NCBI GenBank assembly: GCA_015520425.1
Contig: WAQC01000091.1
Span: 1-30,657 of the forward strand
DNA: 30,657 nucleotides
Source: Candidatus Pelearchaeum sp.
GTDB taxonomy: Archaea; Thermoproteota; Nitrososphaeria_A; Caldarchaeales; Caldarchaeaceae
Reading direction: 5' to 3'
Each line of letters starts with the position of its first letter. Positions within the stretch are counted from its first letter, which is position 1. The notes beneath the pieces are model-generated. The model did no database searches, was not told the DNA's origin, and saw only the letters and a list, made by a program, of their open reading frames with translations. Positions 6,815 to 14,733 of the stretch are shown here, piece by piece. Position numbers and translations under genes: made by a program.

Positions 6815-7933
6815 CTACACTGTTTCACGCGCCATCGCAGCACCCCGCGTTAAACTCAGCTGCTTCTCATACGCAACTCCCCACCCGCGTGTGCGTAGCC
6901 CACAGTCATTGCACGCCACAACCTTCTCATCATCTCCCAAAGCCCTAGCTGAGTAGAGGAGCCTATCCCTCACAAGCTCAGGCGGCTCTATAAAGTCGGT
7001 ATGCACATCCACAACGCCTGGGGCTATCTTAAACTCTGCTCCCTGTTCGCGGAATATTGAGAGAACCCTGAACCCAGGCCGTTTAGCATCATCAACGCCC
7101 AGCTCGCGGGTGTCTGCATTGGAGCATGATATTGAGACTATCTCAGCCCTTAGGTCTAGAAGATGCGGGAAGAGCCAGGCATAGTTTGTGTAGCAGATAT
7201 GAACCACGAAGACCGCGTTAAGCCCCTTTATGGACTCGTTGAAGCTCTCTACGAAGATGTCGGCCTCATCTGGCTTAGCGGCCGCGGCGGGCTCGTCTAG
7301 CTGGATATACTCCGCGCCAGCTTCTATCAGCTTCTGTACATTCGGCCTAATAACCCCGCGCGCCAGCTCTAGAACGAACTCATGCTTAGCGTCGCGTCTG
7401 GCACTTCGCGGGTCGTTGGTGGCGCCTATATTTCTCACATAATACTCGTCAAACGACCAGTCCGCGAGCGTGTATGCCCCAGTTATTGGTATCTTTATAG
7501 CGCGTCGTGCATGTTTCTTCACGAAAAGAAACTCATCCAAGTGGTATGGCTCTCTAAGTCGCGGCTTAGCTACAACGGCAGCCTTCCGATAGAACTCACT
7601 ATCCCAAACCTTAACTATACCGCGAAACTCAAACCCTTCTATAAAATTCACTGGATACTCGTACATCTCTTTTCGTCTCTGCTCACCGTCATATATTACG
7701 TCCAGACCTGCTGATTCAAAGAATCTTATGCCATAGAGGGAGGCCCAGTCTTGTAGTTCCTTCGCTGTTAGGCTGTTCTCCGCGTTTAGGGCTTCTGTTA
7801 GTCTTGTCCAGTTCTCTACTTGAAGCCTCTCTCCCCATTCTTTAGCTTCCTTCACGGCGCGCGTCTTATCGCGCGTTATGAAGGGTGCTTTTGATAAGCT
7901 ACCTACCTCCATCGTGGGAAAGAGCTTCTCCAT
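6815..7933 (-). CDS. metE: Cobalamin-independent methionine synthase, catalytic (C-terminal) module
   Basis: A 372-residue protein matching the catalytic barrel of MetE. Visible are QLDEPA (from residue 211), the zinc-ligand pair HIC (His245, Cys247), an acidic residue at 264 in the position of the third ligand, and the CGLRTRGW motif with the ligand Cys344. It transfers a methyl group to homocysteine zinc thiolate to form methionine. It lacks the N-terminal half of bacterial MetE, which is encoded by the upstream gene. The start ATG shares one base with the TAA of that gene (TAATG). The methyl donor is uncertain: several archaeal core-MetE families do not use methyltetrahydrofolate. Confidence 0.88.
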   Translation of the reverse strand: MEKLFPTMEVGSLSKAPFITRDKTRAVKEAKEWGERLQVENWTRLTEALNAENSLTAKELQDWASLYGIRFFESAGLDVIYDGEQRRKEMYEYPVNFIEGFEFRGIVKVWDSEFYRKAAVVAKPRLREPYHLDEFLFVKKHARRAIKIPITGAYTLADWSFDEYYVRNIGATNDPRSARRDAKHEFVLELARGVIRPNVQKLIEAGAEYIQLDEPAAAAKPDEADIFVESFNESIKGLNAVFVVHICYTNYAWLFPHLLDLRAEIVSISCSNADTRELGVDDAKRPGFRVLSIFREQGAEFKIAPGVVDVHTDFIEPPELVRDRLLYSARALGDDEKVVACNDCGLRTRGWGVAYEKQLSLTRGAAMARETV

Positions 7934-8892
7934 TATTCCACCTCGCCCAACGCTTTACTCAGCTCTCCCAGTAGGCGTGTTTTTCTCAAGGCTATCTCGT
8001 ATGGAAGCATCTCAAACTCACAGTTAGGCGCTACATGGAGCAACCTAAGGCCAGCATCATCCGCTATACGCTTACAAAGCTTCACCAAAGCCTGCACATC
8101 TTCAATCATAGAGTTGCGGCCATCCAATACTCCTAGACACAACGGCTTTGTTATAGAATAATCAGTTATCTCACGCGGTTTGGAGAGTGTCATATCCACA
8201 CCAACCACATCTACTGGGAAGTCTAGAGCGTGTGGTATTACGTTGCTGGCTGGCCCGTAGAATGTATGAAATAATAGTTCAGCCCGCGTTCTTTTCCTTA
8301 TCTCCCTCACCGCCTCCGAGGCCATCTCCACCTCATCTCCCGATAAGCGTGTGAAAGCCATATAGGGCGAGCTTAGCTGTATCTGGGCTACTCCCAACTC
8401 CTCAACATTAACGGCATGCTCGGCGAGAATCTCCGCGTATGAGAAAAGCATATCCTCAAACCTCTTATAGTATTGGTTTTCCGACATGCTGGCTATGGTG
8501 AATGGGTCTGGGAGTATTGCCTTAAGCTTCCCATGTTTAACATACTCACTGAAGATATAGCCATCGGTGATGCTTCTCTTGAAATGTAGCTCGCCAATGG
8601 TTATGGGCTTCTTATAGAAGAAGTTATTATCAAACCATCTAGCTAGGCCATTAACCTCTATTCCCCCAATCCCCTCAACTATGGGGCGGAAGAGGTCATG
8701 CCAGTTGAGCATACCATCACTAACATATGTTAATCCACTCGCGTACTGGACCTCCACTACCTCCCTCACGTGTTTTCGTAGTATCTCATCAAGCGTCTGC
8801 TCGCTTATCTTACCCTTGACCCTATCGCGGTATGCCTTGATGAGCTGCTCAGACTTGGCAAACTGCCCAGTAAGATACGCCTTCACCTCCAT
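7933..8892 (-). CDS. MetE N-terminal-domain-like protein (methionine synthase partner)
   Basis: A 319-residue protein resembling the N-terminal barrel of MetE (Meth_synt_1). The evidence is VNGLARWFDNNFFYKKPI near residue 80, and HVAPNCEFEMLPYE near the C-terminus, aligning with the SCSLLHVP region of bacterial MetE. The HxC and CGLKTR zinc motifs are absent, so it is not the catalytic half. Its stop overlaps the start of the catalytic subunit by one base, indicating coupled translation and probably a two-subunit enzyme. The start is ATG at 8892, 21 bp after the flavoprotein reductase gene, so all three may be one transcript. Confidence 0.82.
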   Translation of the reverse strand: MEVKAYLTGQFAKSEQLIKAYRDRVKGKISEQTLDEILRKHVREVVEVQYASGLTYVSDGMLNWHDLFRPIVEGIGGIEVNGLARWFDNNFFYKKPITIGELHFKRSITDGYIFSEYVKHGKLKAILPDPFTIASMSENQYYKRFEDMLFSYAEILAEHAVNVEELGVAQIQLSSPYMAFTRLSGDEVEMASEAVREIRKRTRAELLFHTFYGPASNVIPHALDFPVDVVGVDMTLSKPREITDYSITKPLCLGVLDGRNSMIEDVQALVKLCKRIADDAGLRLLHVAPNCEFEMLPYEIALRKTRLLGELSKALGEVE

Positions 8893-8913
8893 ACTCGGTT
8901 CCTAAACCTCCCT

Positions 8914-9918
8914 TTACATTCTCCTCTCCGAGCTATGGCCTGGGTAAATACTTGACTTCGGGTCTATGTAGTTTTTAGCAACGTTAACCGCTATCGCAGC
9001 CTGGGCGAAACCAGTAACTATTAGGTTTAGTTTTATTGAGTCGGTGGGGTTTGCTATGTCTCCCGCAGCATAGACCCCTGGCAGGTTGGTCTCCATCTTC
9101 CCGTTCACCTTTATCGCGTTGTTCTCTATGTCCAGTCCCCATTTCTTGAAGAGTGAGAGGTCAACTATATGGCCTAGCTGTAGTATGAGGGCGTCAACCT
9201 CTATAACCTTCTCCTCGCCTGTTTTGTTGTTGAATATCTGGACGGCTCTTAGCCTATCATCCCCCATGGCGCTCTTCACCTCGTAGGGTATCATTATCTC
9301 CACTGGTGAGTGGAATAGCTCTATCACGCTTCCTTCATGTGCTCTGAACTGGGGGCGGCGATGAACTAGGATTACCTTCTCCGCTATCTCCTTTAGGTTA
9401 AGCGCCCAGTCTACGGCCGAGTCTCCGCCGCCCACTATCATAACACGCTTGCCGCGGAACTCCCATCTATCACTCACCTGATAATACACTCCACGCCCCT
9501 CAAACCTATCCACCTCTGGGTTATTCAGCTTCCGCGGCATGAAGGCGCCATGACCAGCGCATATAATCACGGTCTTACTATAATGAACATTCTTATCCGT
9601 TACTAGCTGGATAATGTTCCCATCAGTATATTTTAGGTCAACTACCCTCTCACCCAGAACAAGCGTTGGCTTATACGTCATAGCCTGTATCTCAAGCTGT
9701 CTCACCAAATCCTTAGCAAGTATCTTGGGGAAGCCCGCCACGTCGTAGATGTATTTCTCTGGGTATAGCACAGTGAGCTGGCCGCCGACCTGGTTCATGG
9801 CTTCAATTATCTTCGTCTTCATACCGCGCATTCCAGCCGCATAGAAGGCCGCGAATAACCCAGTCGGGCCAGCTCCGATGATTGTGGTGTCGTACACATC
9901 TGAGGGCGAGTCAGACAT
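8914..9918 (-). CDS. Ferredoxin/thioredoxin-reductase-like flavoprotein (YumC type)
   Basis: A 334-residue two-dinucleotide-domain flavoprotein. The FAD motif GAGPTG is at 15-20, the NADPH motif GGGDSAVD is at 163-170 followed by HRRPQFRAHE, and GVYAAGDI lies near the C-terminus. The redox-active CxxC of thioredoxin reductases is missing, and the protein ends in YPGHSSE. This combination marks the type 2 ferredoxin-NADP+ reductase (YumC) group. It probably moves electrons between NADPH and ferredoxin or another carrier. ACTTTAATTA on the minus strand around 9946-9955 is a likely TATA box, giving a nearly leaderless message starting at ATG 9918. Confidence 0.85.
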   Translation of the reverse strand: MSDSPSDVYDTTIIGAGPTGLFAAFYAAGMRGMKTKIIEAMNQVGGQLTVLYPEKYIYDVAGFPKILAKDLVRQLEIQAMTYKPTLVLGERVVDLKYTDGNIIQLVTDKNVHYSKTVIICAGHGAFMPRKLNNPEVDRFEGRGVYYQVSDRWEFRGKRVMIVGGGDSAVDWALNLKEIAEKVILVHRRPQFRAHEGSVIELFHSPVEIMIPYEVKSAMGDDRLRAVQIFNNKTGEEKVIEVDALILQLGHIVDLSLFKKWGLDIENNAIKVNGKMETNLPGVYAAGDIANPTDSIKLNLIVTGFAQAAIAVNVAKNYIDPKSSIYPGHSSERRM

Positions 9919-9958
9919 TCATGCCCCAGGCTCAATTGCTGGAATGCGGTAATTAAAG

Positions 9959-10960
9959 TTAATTGGTGGAGCGGCCAGCTATGGGGGCTCCCAGCTCGGC
10001 TATATCAGCCATGTTCTCGCATATCCTATCAAGGCAGGCATATGAGTGGATTAGGAAGAGCTGAGCCTGGAGGGGGGCTTGGGAGAGCATACGCCTGAAC
10101 TGGCTACTCCTCTCCTGGAATTTCCGCCGTAGGCTGAGCGCATGTAAGGTGAGCGCGGCATCCCCAGTGAGGAGCGCCTCTATCGGCTCTGGCCCCATCT
10201 CTATAACTATTGAAGCAAGGCCACAGAACTCCTCAACCAAGCTATCTGCTGGCCTTCCTTCCTTTTGGCCGAGTATTTCCCGCGCTATCGTCGCAGCCTG
10301 GTCTCCAGAGTCCTCTAGGAACTTTGCTGCAACTCGCAGGTCAAGTAGGCTTAAGGGCGTCTGCCGCATCCTCCTGCCTATCTCAGGGTCGCGTATAGCT
10401 GAGCGTATAACTCTGACCAACGTGAAGTAATGCCTATCCACCTCCTCATCACGTTGCGCAACAGCCTTGGCCAGAGAAACATCATTATTCATCAACGCCT
10501 TAGCCACATCATCAACCATGCCTAGCACAAGCGAGTTCTGGCGGCGCAGAACCTTCTCAGGCGTAACGGCCTCGGGGTCTAGCATCACCTGTATCTCAAT
10601 CTTATTGGGAGCCTCCTCAACTATCTCTGCCCCAACAAGGCCACGAACAACCCGCTTAATCGTAACCAGCTCATCCTCCTCAAAACTCGTGTAGGAGTGT
10701 ATCTTTATCGTGTTGTACCCATATAGGTATGCTCCAACTATGTCGCGGCCCACGTTGGGCCCCAGCTCCAGCCTTATCTCGGTAAACGTCTTTTGGGGCT
10801 GCCTCTCCTCTGGGTATATGAGCAGACCCCCGTCGTCTGTTATCCTCATTATGAGCGAGCTTCCTTCCCTAATTCCCTGCCTCTTTGCCCAGCTCTTCGG
10901 GAGAGTAACCGCGAACGAGCTACCGCCTGTGAGCTGGACTTGCCTCTTGGTCTCGGACAT
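9959..10960 (-). CDS. AbrB-PhoU phosphate-uptake-type regulator
   Basis: A 333-residue two-part protein. Residues ~5-50 are an AbrB/SpoVT swapped-hairpin DNA-binding domain (VQLTGGSSFAVTLPKSWAKR), and residues ~115-325 are helical repeats of the PhoU kind (LVLGMVDDVAKALMNND, DLRVAAKFLEDSGDQA). This fusion is a common archaeal form of PhoU-like regulator linked to phosphate transport, but no pst genes are nearby. ATG at 10960 is preferred; a TTG directly before it would add one residue. It is divergent from uL22. Confidence 0.82.
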   Translation of the reverse strand: MSETKRQVQLTGGSSFAVTLPKSWAKRQGIREGSSLIMRITDDGGLLIYPEERQPQKTFTEIRLELGPNVGRDIVGAYLYGYNTIKIHSYTSFEEDELVTIKRVVRGLVGAEIVEEAPNKIEIQVMLDPEAVTPEKVLRRQNSLVLGMVDDVAKALMNNDVSLAKAVAQRDEEVDRHYFTLVRVIRSAIRDPEIGRRMRQTPLSLLDLRVAAKFLEDSGDQAATIAREILGQKEGRPADSLVEEFCGLASIVIEMGPEPIEALLTGDAALTLHALSLRRKFQERSSQFRRMLSQAPLQAQLFLIHSYACLDRICENMADIAELGAPIAGRSTN

Positions 10961-11116
10961 CAATCCCTGACGATAATAATGCGCCGCTCCACGCTAAAAG
11001 CTCTTACTCTTCTCCAATATTATCTCGCAAAACACTTCCATTAAGACAGCTCTTCGGCAAGCAGCTTCACCACGCCGCGGTTATGATATTTATACGCCAA
11101 CTAAGGGCGTCAAACT

Positions 11117-11155
11117 AATATTATAAGCCTACAACTTTCACCCCTACGATAGGGG
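11117..11155 (+). promoter_or_regulatory. rpl22 promoter region with hairpin over the ribosome binding site
   Basis: TATA-like AATATTATAAG lies at 11117-11127, and a second candidate, GATATTTATA, at 11085-11094. CCCCTA at 11141-11146 and TAGGGG at 11150-11155 form a 6-bp stem with a CGA loop, ending 9 nt before the ATG. The 3' arm contains the only SD-like purine run (AGGGGAG). If transcription starts from the upstream box, the hairpin could mask the SD. Confidence 0.4.
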
Positions 11156-11164
11156 AGCAGTAGG

Positions 11165-11620
11165 ATGCCTAGCTGGGGATACTCAACAGCGCTGGCTGAT
11201 GCTGAGAACGCTGTTAAGGCTAGTGTAAGGGAGGTCGATGTATCTCCCAAGTGGGCTCGCGAGGTCTGTGCTGCAATAAAGGGAATGACAATATCGGAGG
11301 CGCGCCGCCTTCTTGAGGATGTCGTGGAGAAGCGCCGCATGATACCCTATAGACGGTATAAGAAAAACCGCGCACACCACGCGCAGACCAGGGGAGCCGG
11401 CGGGTATCCTATTAAGGTTGCGCGAATCATGCTCAAACTGCTTGACAGCCTAGAAGCTAACGCCGAGTTCAAGGGCCTTGACACGGACAGGGTAGTTATA
11501 GTACATGCAGCTGCGCATAAGGGGCGTGTAATAGCAAAGTTCATAGAGAGAGCCTTCGGCAGGTCCAACCCCTACAATAAAGTTCTGGTTCATATAGAGT
11601 TAGTTGGGCAGCAACGCTGA
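11165..11620 (+). CDS. rpl22: Large ribosomal subunit protein uL22
   Basis: A 151-residue protein with archaeal uL22 features: AREVCAAIKGMTISEARRLL, PYRRYKKNRAHHAQ, GGYPIKVARIMLKLLDSLEANAE and the C-terminal RGRSNPYNK-like region (FGRSNPYNKVLVHIEL). It lines the peptide exit tunnel. It opens the main ribosomal protein block here. The genes that normally precede it in archaea (uL3, uL4, uL23, uL2, uS19) are absent, and the neighbour is a divergent regulator. Confidence 0.96.
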   Translation: MPSWGYSTALADAENAVKASVREVDVSPKWAREVCAAIKGMTISEARRLLEDVVEKRRMIPYRRYKKNRAHHAQTRGAGGYPIKVARIMLKLLDSLEANAEFKGLDTDRVVIVHAAAHKGRVIAKFIERAFGRSNPYNKVLVHIELVGQQR

Positions 11621-11652
11621 GGAGAGAGGAGTTTTCCTGTCTAATCCTCATA

Positions 11653-11752
11653 AGTTTATACCTATCTTCAGCGCTAGCTGTCTTGGTAGCCTCGGTAGGG
11701 GCTTCAGATATAAAAGCTAGCCTAGGTTGGTTAGCGGAGGAAGCTTGCTAAC
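11653..11752 (+). promoter_or_regulatory. Promoter-like boxes and leader hairpin before rps3
   Basis: The 161-bp gap after rpl22 contains a TATA-like AAGTTTATACC around 11651-11661 and a second, GATATAAAAG, near 11707-11716. GTTAGC (11730-11735) and GCTAAC (11747-11752) form a hairpin with GGAGG in its loop. This suggests a separate promoter for the rps3 onward transcript. No RNA gene was recognised in the gap. Confidence 0.35.
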
Positions 11753-11781
11753 GTGGAGGACGGTAGCGGTTAGGGTGGTAG

Positions 11782-12417
11782 GTGGTGTCGTCGGTTAAGC
11801 AGATACTGCAGACGCGGATTAAGAAGGCTGAGATAGAGGAATATCTCCGCGAACGCCTTAGGGACGCGGTCTTTGGAGGCGTGAGCATAAGCTTCACACC
11901 AATCGGAACCCGCGTCACAATATATGCCATGAAGCCTAGCCGCGTCATAGGGCCTAAGGGCAGGATTATCCGCGAAATCTCTGAGGTTCTTGAGAAAAAG
12001 TTTGGAGTGGAGAACCCTATAGTTACAGTTGTTGAGGTTGAGGTCCCTGAGCTTAACCCGTATGTGATGGCTGAGAGGATAGCTCAGGCGATGGAGCGCG
12101 GAGTACGTTACCGCCGCGTGGCTTTCTGGGCTATTCAGCGTATAATGGAGGCTGGGGCGCGGGGTGTTGAGATTCGGATAGGTGGGAAACTCACCTCGGC
12201 CAGAGCTAGAACCGAGAAATTCACCGAGGGGTTCATACCAAAATCAGGCGAGCTGGCAATGGATTACGTCGTTGAGGGTAAGGCATCAGTACAGCTAAAG
12301 ACGGGGGTTTTCGGAATCAAGGTTACCATATACCCGCCCGACGCACCTTTACCTGAGGCAATAAGTACGAAGAAGCGGGGTGTTTCTGAAGGTGGTGAAG
12401 GAGGTCAAGGAGCTTAG
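11782..12417 (+). CDS. rps3: Small ribosomal subunit protein uS3
   Basis: A 211-residue protein. The N-terminal KH domain has PSRVIGPKGRIIREISEVLEKK, followed by the uS3 C-terminal domain with ARGVEIRIGGKLTSARAR and GFIPKSGE. It lies at the mRNA entry site of the small subunit. The start is GTG at 11782; a second GTG follows immediately at 11785. The tail is glycine rich (SEGGEGGQGA) and overlaps the uL29 reading frame. Confidence 0.95.
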   Translation: MVSSVKQILQTRIKKAEIEEYLRERLRDAVFGGVSISFTPIGTRVTIYAMKPSRVIGPKGRIIREISEVLEKKFGVENPIVTVVEVEVPELNPYVMAERIAQAMERGVRYRRVAFWAIQRIMEAGARGVEIRIGGKLTSARARTEKFTEGFIPKSGELAMDYVVEGKASVQLKTGVFGIKVTIYPPDAPLPEAISTKKRGVSEGGEGGQGA

Positions 12418-12601
12418 GCGGTTGAGTACTGAGGAGCTTCGCGAGAGGCTCAACCAGCTGCTCGCAGAGCTTAGAACCGTGAGGACGGAGATTGCCATGG
12501 GAGGCGCTGTAGCCAAGCCTGCGAGGGCAAGGAACATAAGGAGGACCATAGCCCGTATCAAGACAATACTAAGAGAGAGGGAGCTGGGGATAAATGTCTA
12601 G
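12380..12601 (+). CDS. rpl29: Large ribosomal subunit protein uL29
   Basis: A small helical protein: VKELRRLSTEELRERLNQLLAELRTVRTE..., ending NIRRTIARIKTILRERELG, the coiled hairpin of uL29 at the exit tunnel. GTG codons at 12380, 12395 and 12398 are all in frame. The family normally begins only a few residues before KELRxLS, so 12395 or 12398 (68 or 67 residues) is likely the real start. Any choice overlaps the end of rps3 by 20-38 bp. Confidence 0.9.
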   Translation: MFLKVVKEVKELRRLSTEELRERLNQLLAELRTVRTEIAMGGAVAKPARARNIRRTIARIKTILRERELGINV

Positions 12602-12866
12602 AATCACGCCATCCAACCTTTTTAGGCATGAGCTCCTCGGCCTTAACGTTAAGGCCGAGTATCTGGGCCATGTGTTTAGTGGCATGGTCTTGGCAGAGAG
12701 TAGGAACATGCTGACGATACTTACTGAGAAGGGTGTGAAGCACTTGCCTAAGGCGCAGAGCCGTTTCATATTCACCTTGCCCGACGGCGCGGTAGCCGAG
12801 TATAGTGGCCTAGCTCTAGTAGGCAGGCCTCATGAAAGGATTAAGGCGAGGTTGAGAAGATGGTAG
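12594..12866 (+). CDS. rnp1: Ribonuclease P protein component 1 (Rpp29/Pop4)
   Basis: A 90-residue Sm-like barrel protein: NLFRHELLGLNVKAEYLGHV near the N-terminus, then SGMVLAESRNMLTILTEKGVKHLPKAQSRFIFTLPDG. It is the RNase P subunit that works with Rpp21 on the specificity domain of the RNA. Its position between uL29 and uS17 is the standard archaeal arrangement. The ATG overlaps the last codons of rpl29, and its end overlaps rps17. With Pop5 and Rpp30 at 890-1863, the window encodes three of the RNase P proteins. Confidence 0.92.
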   Translation: MSRITPSNLFRHELLGLNVKAEYLGHVFSGMVLAESRNMLTILTEKGVKHLPKAQSRFIFTLPDGAVAEYSGLALVGRPHERIKARLRRW

Positions 12867-13192
12867 AGGCGCGGAACATCGGGATACAGGTAAAGCCCCC
12901 CACTAGGGAGTGCGACGATAAAGACTGCCCGTTTCACGGTAAGCTACCAGTACGCGGGATAATTCTGACTGGTGTGGTGTATAAGAAGCGTATGCCTAAG
13001 ACGGTGGTTATTGAGAGGGAGTACCTAATCTTCATTAAGAAGTATAAGCGTTATGAGCGTAGGCGGAGCAGAATCCCAGCCCACCTACCGCCGTGCATAG
13101 ATGCGGAGGTGGGTGATAGGGTAAAGTTCGCTGAGTGTAGGCCGCTCAGCAAGACGGTAAGCTTCGTGGTAATAGAGAATATGGAGAGGTGA
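12860..13192 (+). CDS. rps17: Small ribosomal subunit protein uS17
   Basis: A 110-residue OB-fold protein. The archaeal insertion CDDKDCPFHGKLPVRG precedes the fold, and GVVYKKRMPKTVVIEREY plus KYKRYERRRSRIPAHLPPC match uS17 strands. It binds 16S rRNA early in small-subunit assembly. The ATG overlaps the end of rnp1 by 7 bp. Confidence 0.95.
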   Translation: MVEARNIGIQVKPPTRECDDKDCPFHGKLPVRGIILTGVVYKKRMPKTVVIEREYLIFIKKYKRYERRRSRIPAHLPPCIDAEVGDRVKFAECRPLSKTVSFVVIENMER

Positions 13193-13202
13193 GTAAGAGG
13201 GC

Positions 13203-13637
13203 ATGTCGCGTAGGTCTAGAGCTGTTGCGGCGGTAGGAATACTGGAAAGAAGACCAAACATACCAAGAACAATAGTCCTAGGCTCACTAGTCACATGCGC
13301 AGACAACTCAGGAGCACAGCTACTCAAGATAATACAGGTACACGGCATTAAGAGCCGTTTCAGAAGAGTCCCATCAGCAGCAGTAGGGGACTTAGTGAGC
13401 GTTACTGTGCGTAAGGGGCCTATTGACCTGCGTAAAAAGCCCACAACCGCCGTTGTGATAAGGCAGAGAAAACCATACCGTAGGCCCGACGGAACGTGGA
13501 TATCGTTTGAGGATACTGCTGCCATACTCATGACTCCTGAAGGGGATTTGAAGGGGACGGAAATCAAGGGGCCTGTAGCTAAGGAGGCTGCCGAGAGGTG
13601 GCCGCGGATAGCTAACGCGGCGAGCATAATAGTATGA
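13203..13637 (+). CDS. rpl14: Large ribosomal subunit protein uL14
   Basis: A 144-residue protein with the uL14 hallmarks: TCADNSGAQLLKIIQV, SAAVGDLVSVTVRKGPIDLRKK, VVIRQRKPYRRPDG and FEDTAAILMTPEGDLKGTEI. It forms part of the subunit interface and the factor-binding region. The stop overlaps the ATG of rpl24 (ATGA), so translation is coupled. Confidence 0.96.
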   Translation: MSRRSRAVAAVGILERRPNIPRTIVLGSLVTCADNSGAQLLKIIQVHGIKSRFRRVPSAAVGDLVSVTVRKGPIDLRKKPTTAVVIRQRKPYRRPDGTWISFEDTAAILMTPEGDLKGTEIKGPVAKEAAERWPRIANAASIIV

Positions 13638-14023
13638 GCGGTGTCTCTGCTATGGCCGTTATCTCCGCCAAACCGAGGAAACAGCGGCGAACACTCTACA
13701 ACGCCCCCTTACATAAACTCACTAAACTCATGTCGGCCCACCTTGCCCCAGCTCTACGCGAGAAATACGGAAGACGCTCCCTTCCAGTCCGCGTGGGGGA
13801 TACTGTAAAGGTCATGTGGGGAGACTACAGGGGAATTGAGGGAAAGGTACGTGAGGTGGATAGGAAGAAGAGGCGAGTATATGTGGATAACGTGACTAAG
13901 AAGAAGGCTGATGGTACAACAATTCATGTTCCAATACCCGTTTCTAGGGTTATGATAACGCAACTTAACCTAGATGATAAGTATAGAAAGAAGAAGCTTG
14001 AGGAGGGTGTGAAGGCTGAATGA
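13634..14023 (+). CDS. rpl24: Large ribosomal subunit protein uL24
   Basis: A 129-residue protein. KPRKQRRTLYNAPLHKLTKLMSAHL... is the archaeal N-terminal extension, followed by the KOW domain VRVGDTVKVMWGDYRGIEGKV and a basic segment DRKKRRVYVDNVTKKKADG. It is an assembly initiator of the large subunit. ATG at 13634 overlaps the rpl14 stop; an internal ATG at 13652 (MAVISAKPRKQ) is a possible alternative. The end overlaps rps4e as ATGA. Confidence 0.95.
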   Translation: MSGVSAMAVISAKPRKQRRTLYNAPLHKLTKLMSAHLAPALREKYGRRSLPVRVGDTVKVMWGDYRGIEGKVREVDRKKRRVYVDNVTKKKADGTTIHVPIPVSRVMITQLNLDDKYRKKKLEEGVKAE

Positions 14024-14733
14024 CGCATTTAAAGAGCTTGGCCGCGCCGCGACACTACCCCAAGACCACGGGAGTATTCGCGACTAGGCCCAGGCCTGGG
14101 CCGCATCCCGCTCATGAGAGCATACCGCTCATAGTGCTAGTGCGCGACATCCTCGGCTTGGCAGAAGACGCGGCAACAGCCAAGAAAATCATTAAGATGC
14201 GGAAGATACTAGTTGATGGTAAGGTGGTTATAGACCACCGCTTCCCCCTAGGTTTGATGGATGTGGTCTCAATACCAGACAACGAGGAATATTATAGAAT
14301 ACTCCCATTCCCAGGTAAGGGGCTCTCACCTCTTAAGATAGATGCTGAGGAGGCAAGGTTTAAACTGGGCCAGATACTCAGGAAGATGCACGTCAAGGGA
14401 GGACACCTCCAATTTACGCTGCATGATGGGCGTAATCTTAGGTTTAAAGAGGTTGACGAGGCGCGAACATATAGGACGTATGACACGTTTAAAATCTCCA
14501 TACCAGACCAAACTGTCTTAGGATATCAGAGGATGGAGGTTGGCGCTTACGCCTTCATACATCATGGCTCAAAGATGGGGTTGCACGGCAGGATAACCGT
14601 AATTAGGAGGGAAGTAGCATACCCAGACAAGCCTACAGTAACCATAGAGGGAACACGCATTGGAAAGGTAACCACGCTCCTCACGCATGTAATGCCTGTG
14701 GGTGATGAGAAGCCATGGCTAGCGCTTCCTTAG
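14020..14733 (+). CDS. rps4e: Small ribosomal subunit protein eS4
   Basis: A 237-residue protein. HLKSLAAPRHYPK and FATRPRPGPHPAHESIPL form the archaeal/eukaryotic N-terminus, followed by an S4-type RNA-binding domain (KIIKMRKILVDGKVVIDHRFPLGLMDVV) and a central KOW-like region with LRFKEVDEARTY. It binds 16S rRNA. It is translationally coupled to rpl24 and overlaps rpl5 by 19 bp. Confidence 0.95.
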   Translation: MTHLKSLAAPRHYPKTTGVFATRPRPGPHPAHESIPLIVLVRDILGLAEDAATAKKIIKMRKILVDGKVVIDHRFPLGLMDVVSIPDNEEYYRILPFPGKGLSPLKIDAEEARFKLGQILRKMHVKGGHLQFTLHDGRNLRFKEVDEARTYRTYDTFKISIPDQTVLGYQRMEVGAYAFIHHGSKMGLHGRITVIRREVAYPDKPTVTIEGTRIGKVTTLLTHVMPVGDEKPWLALP

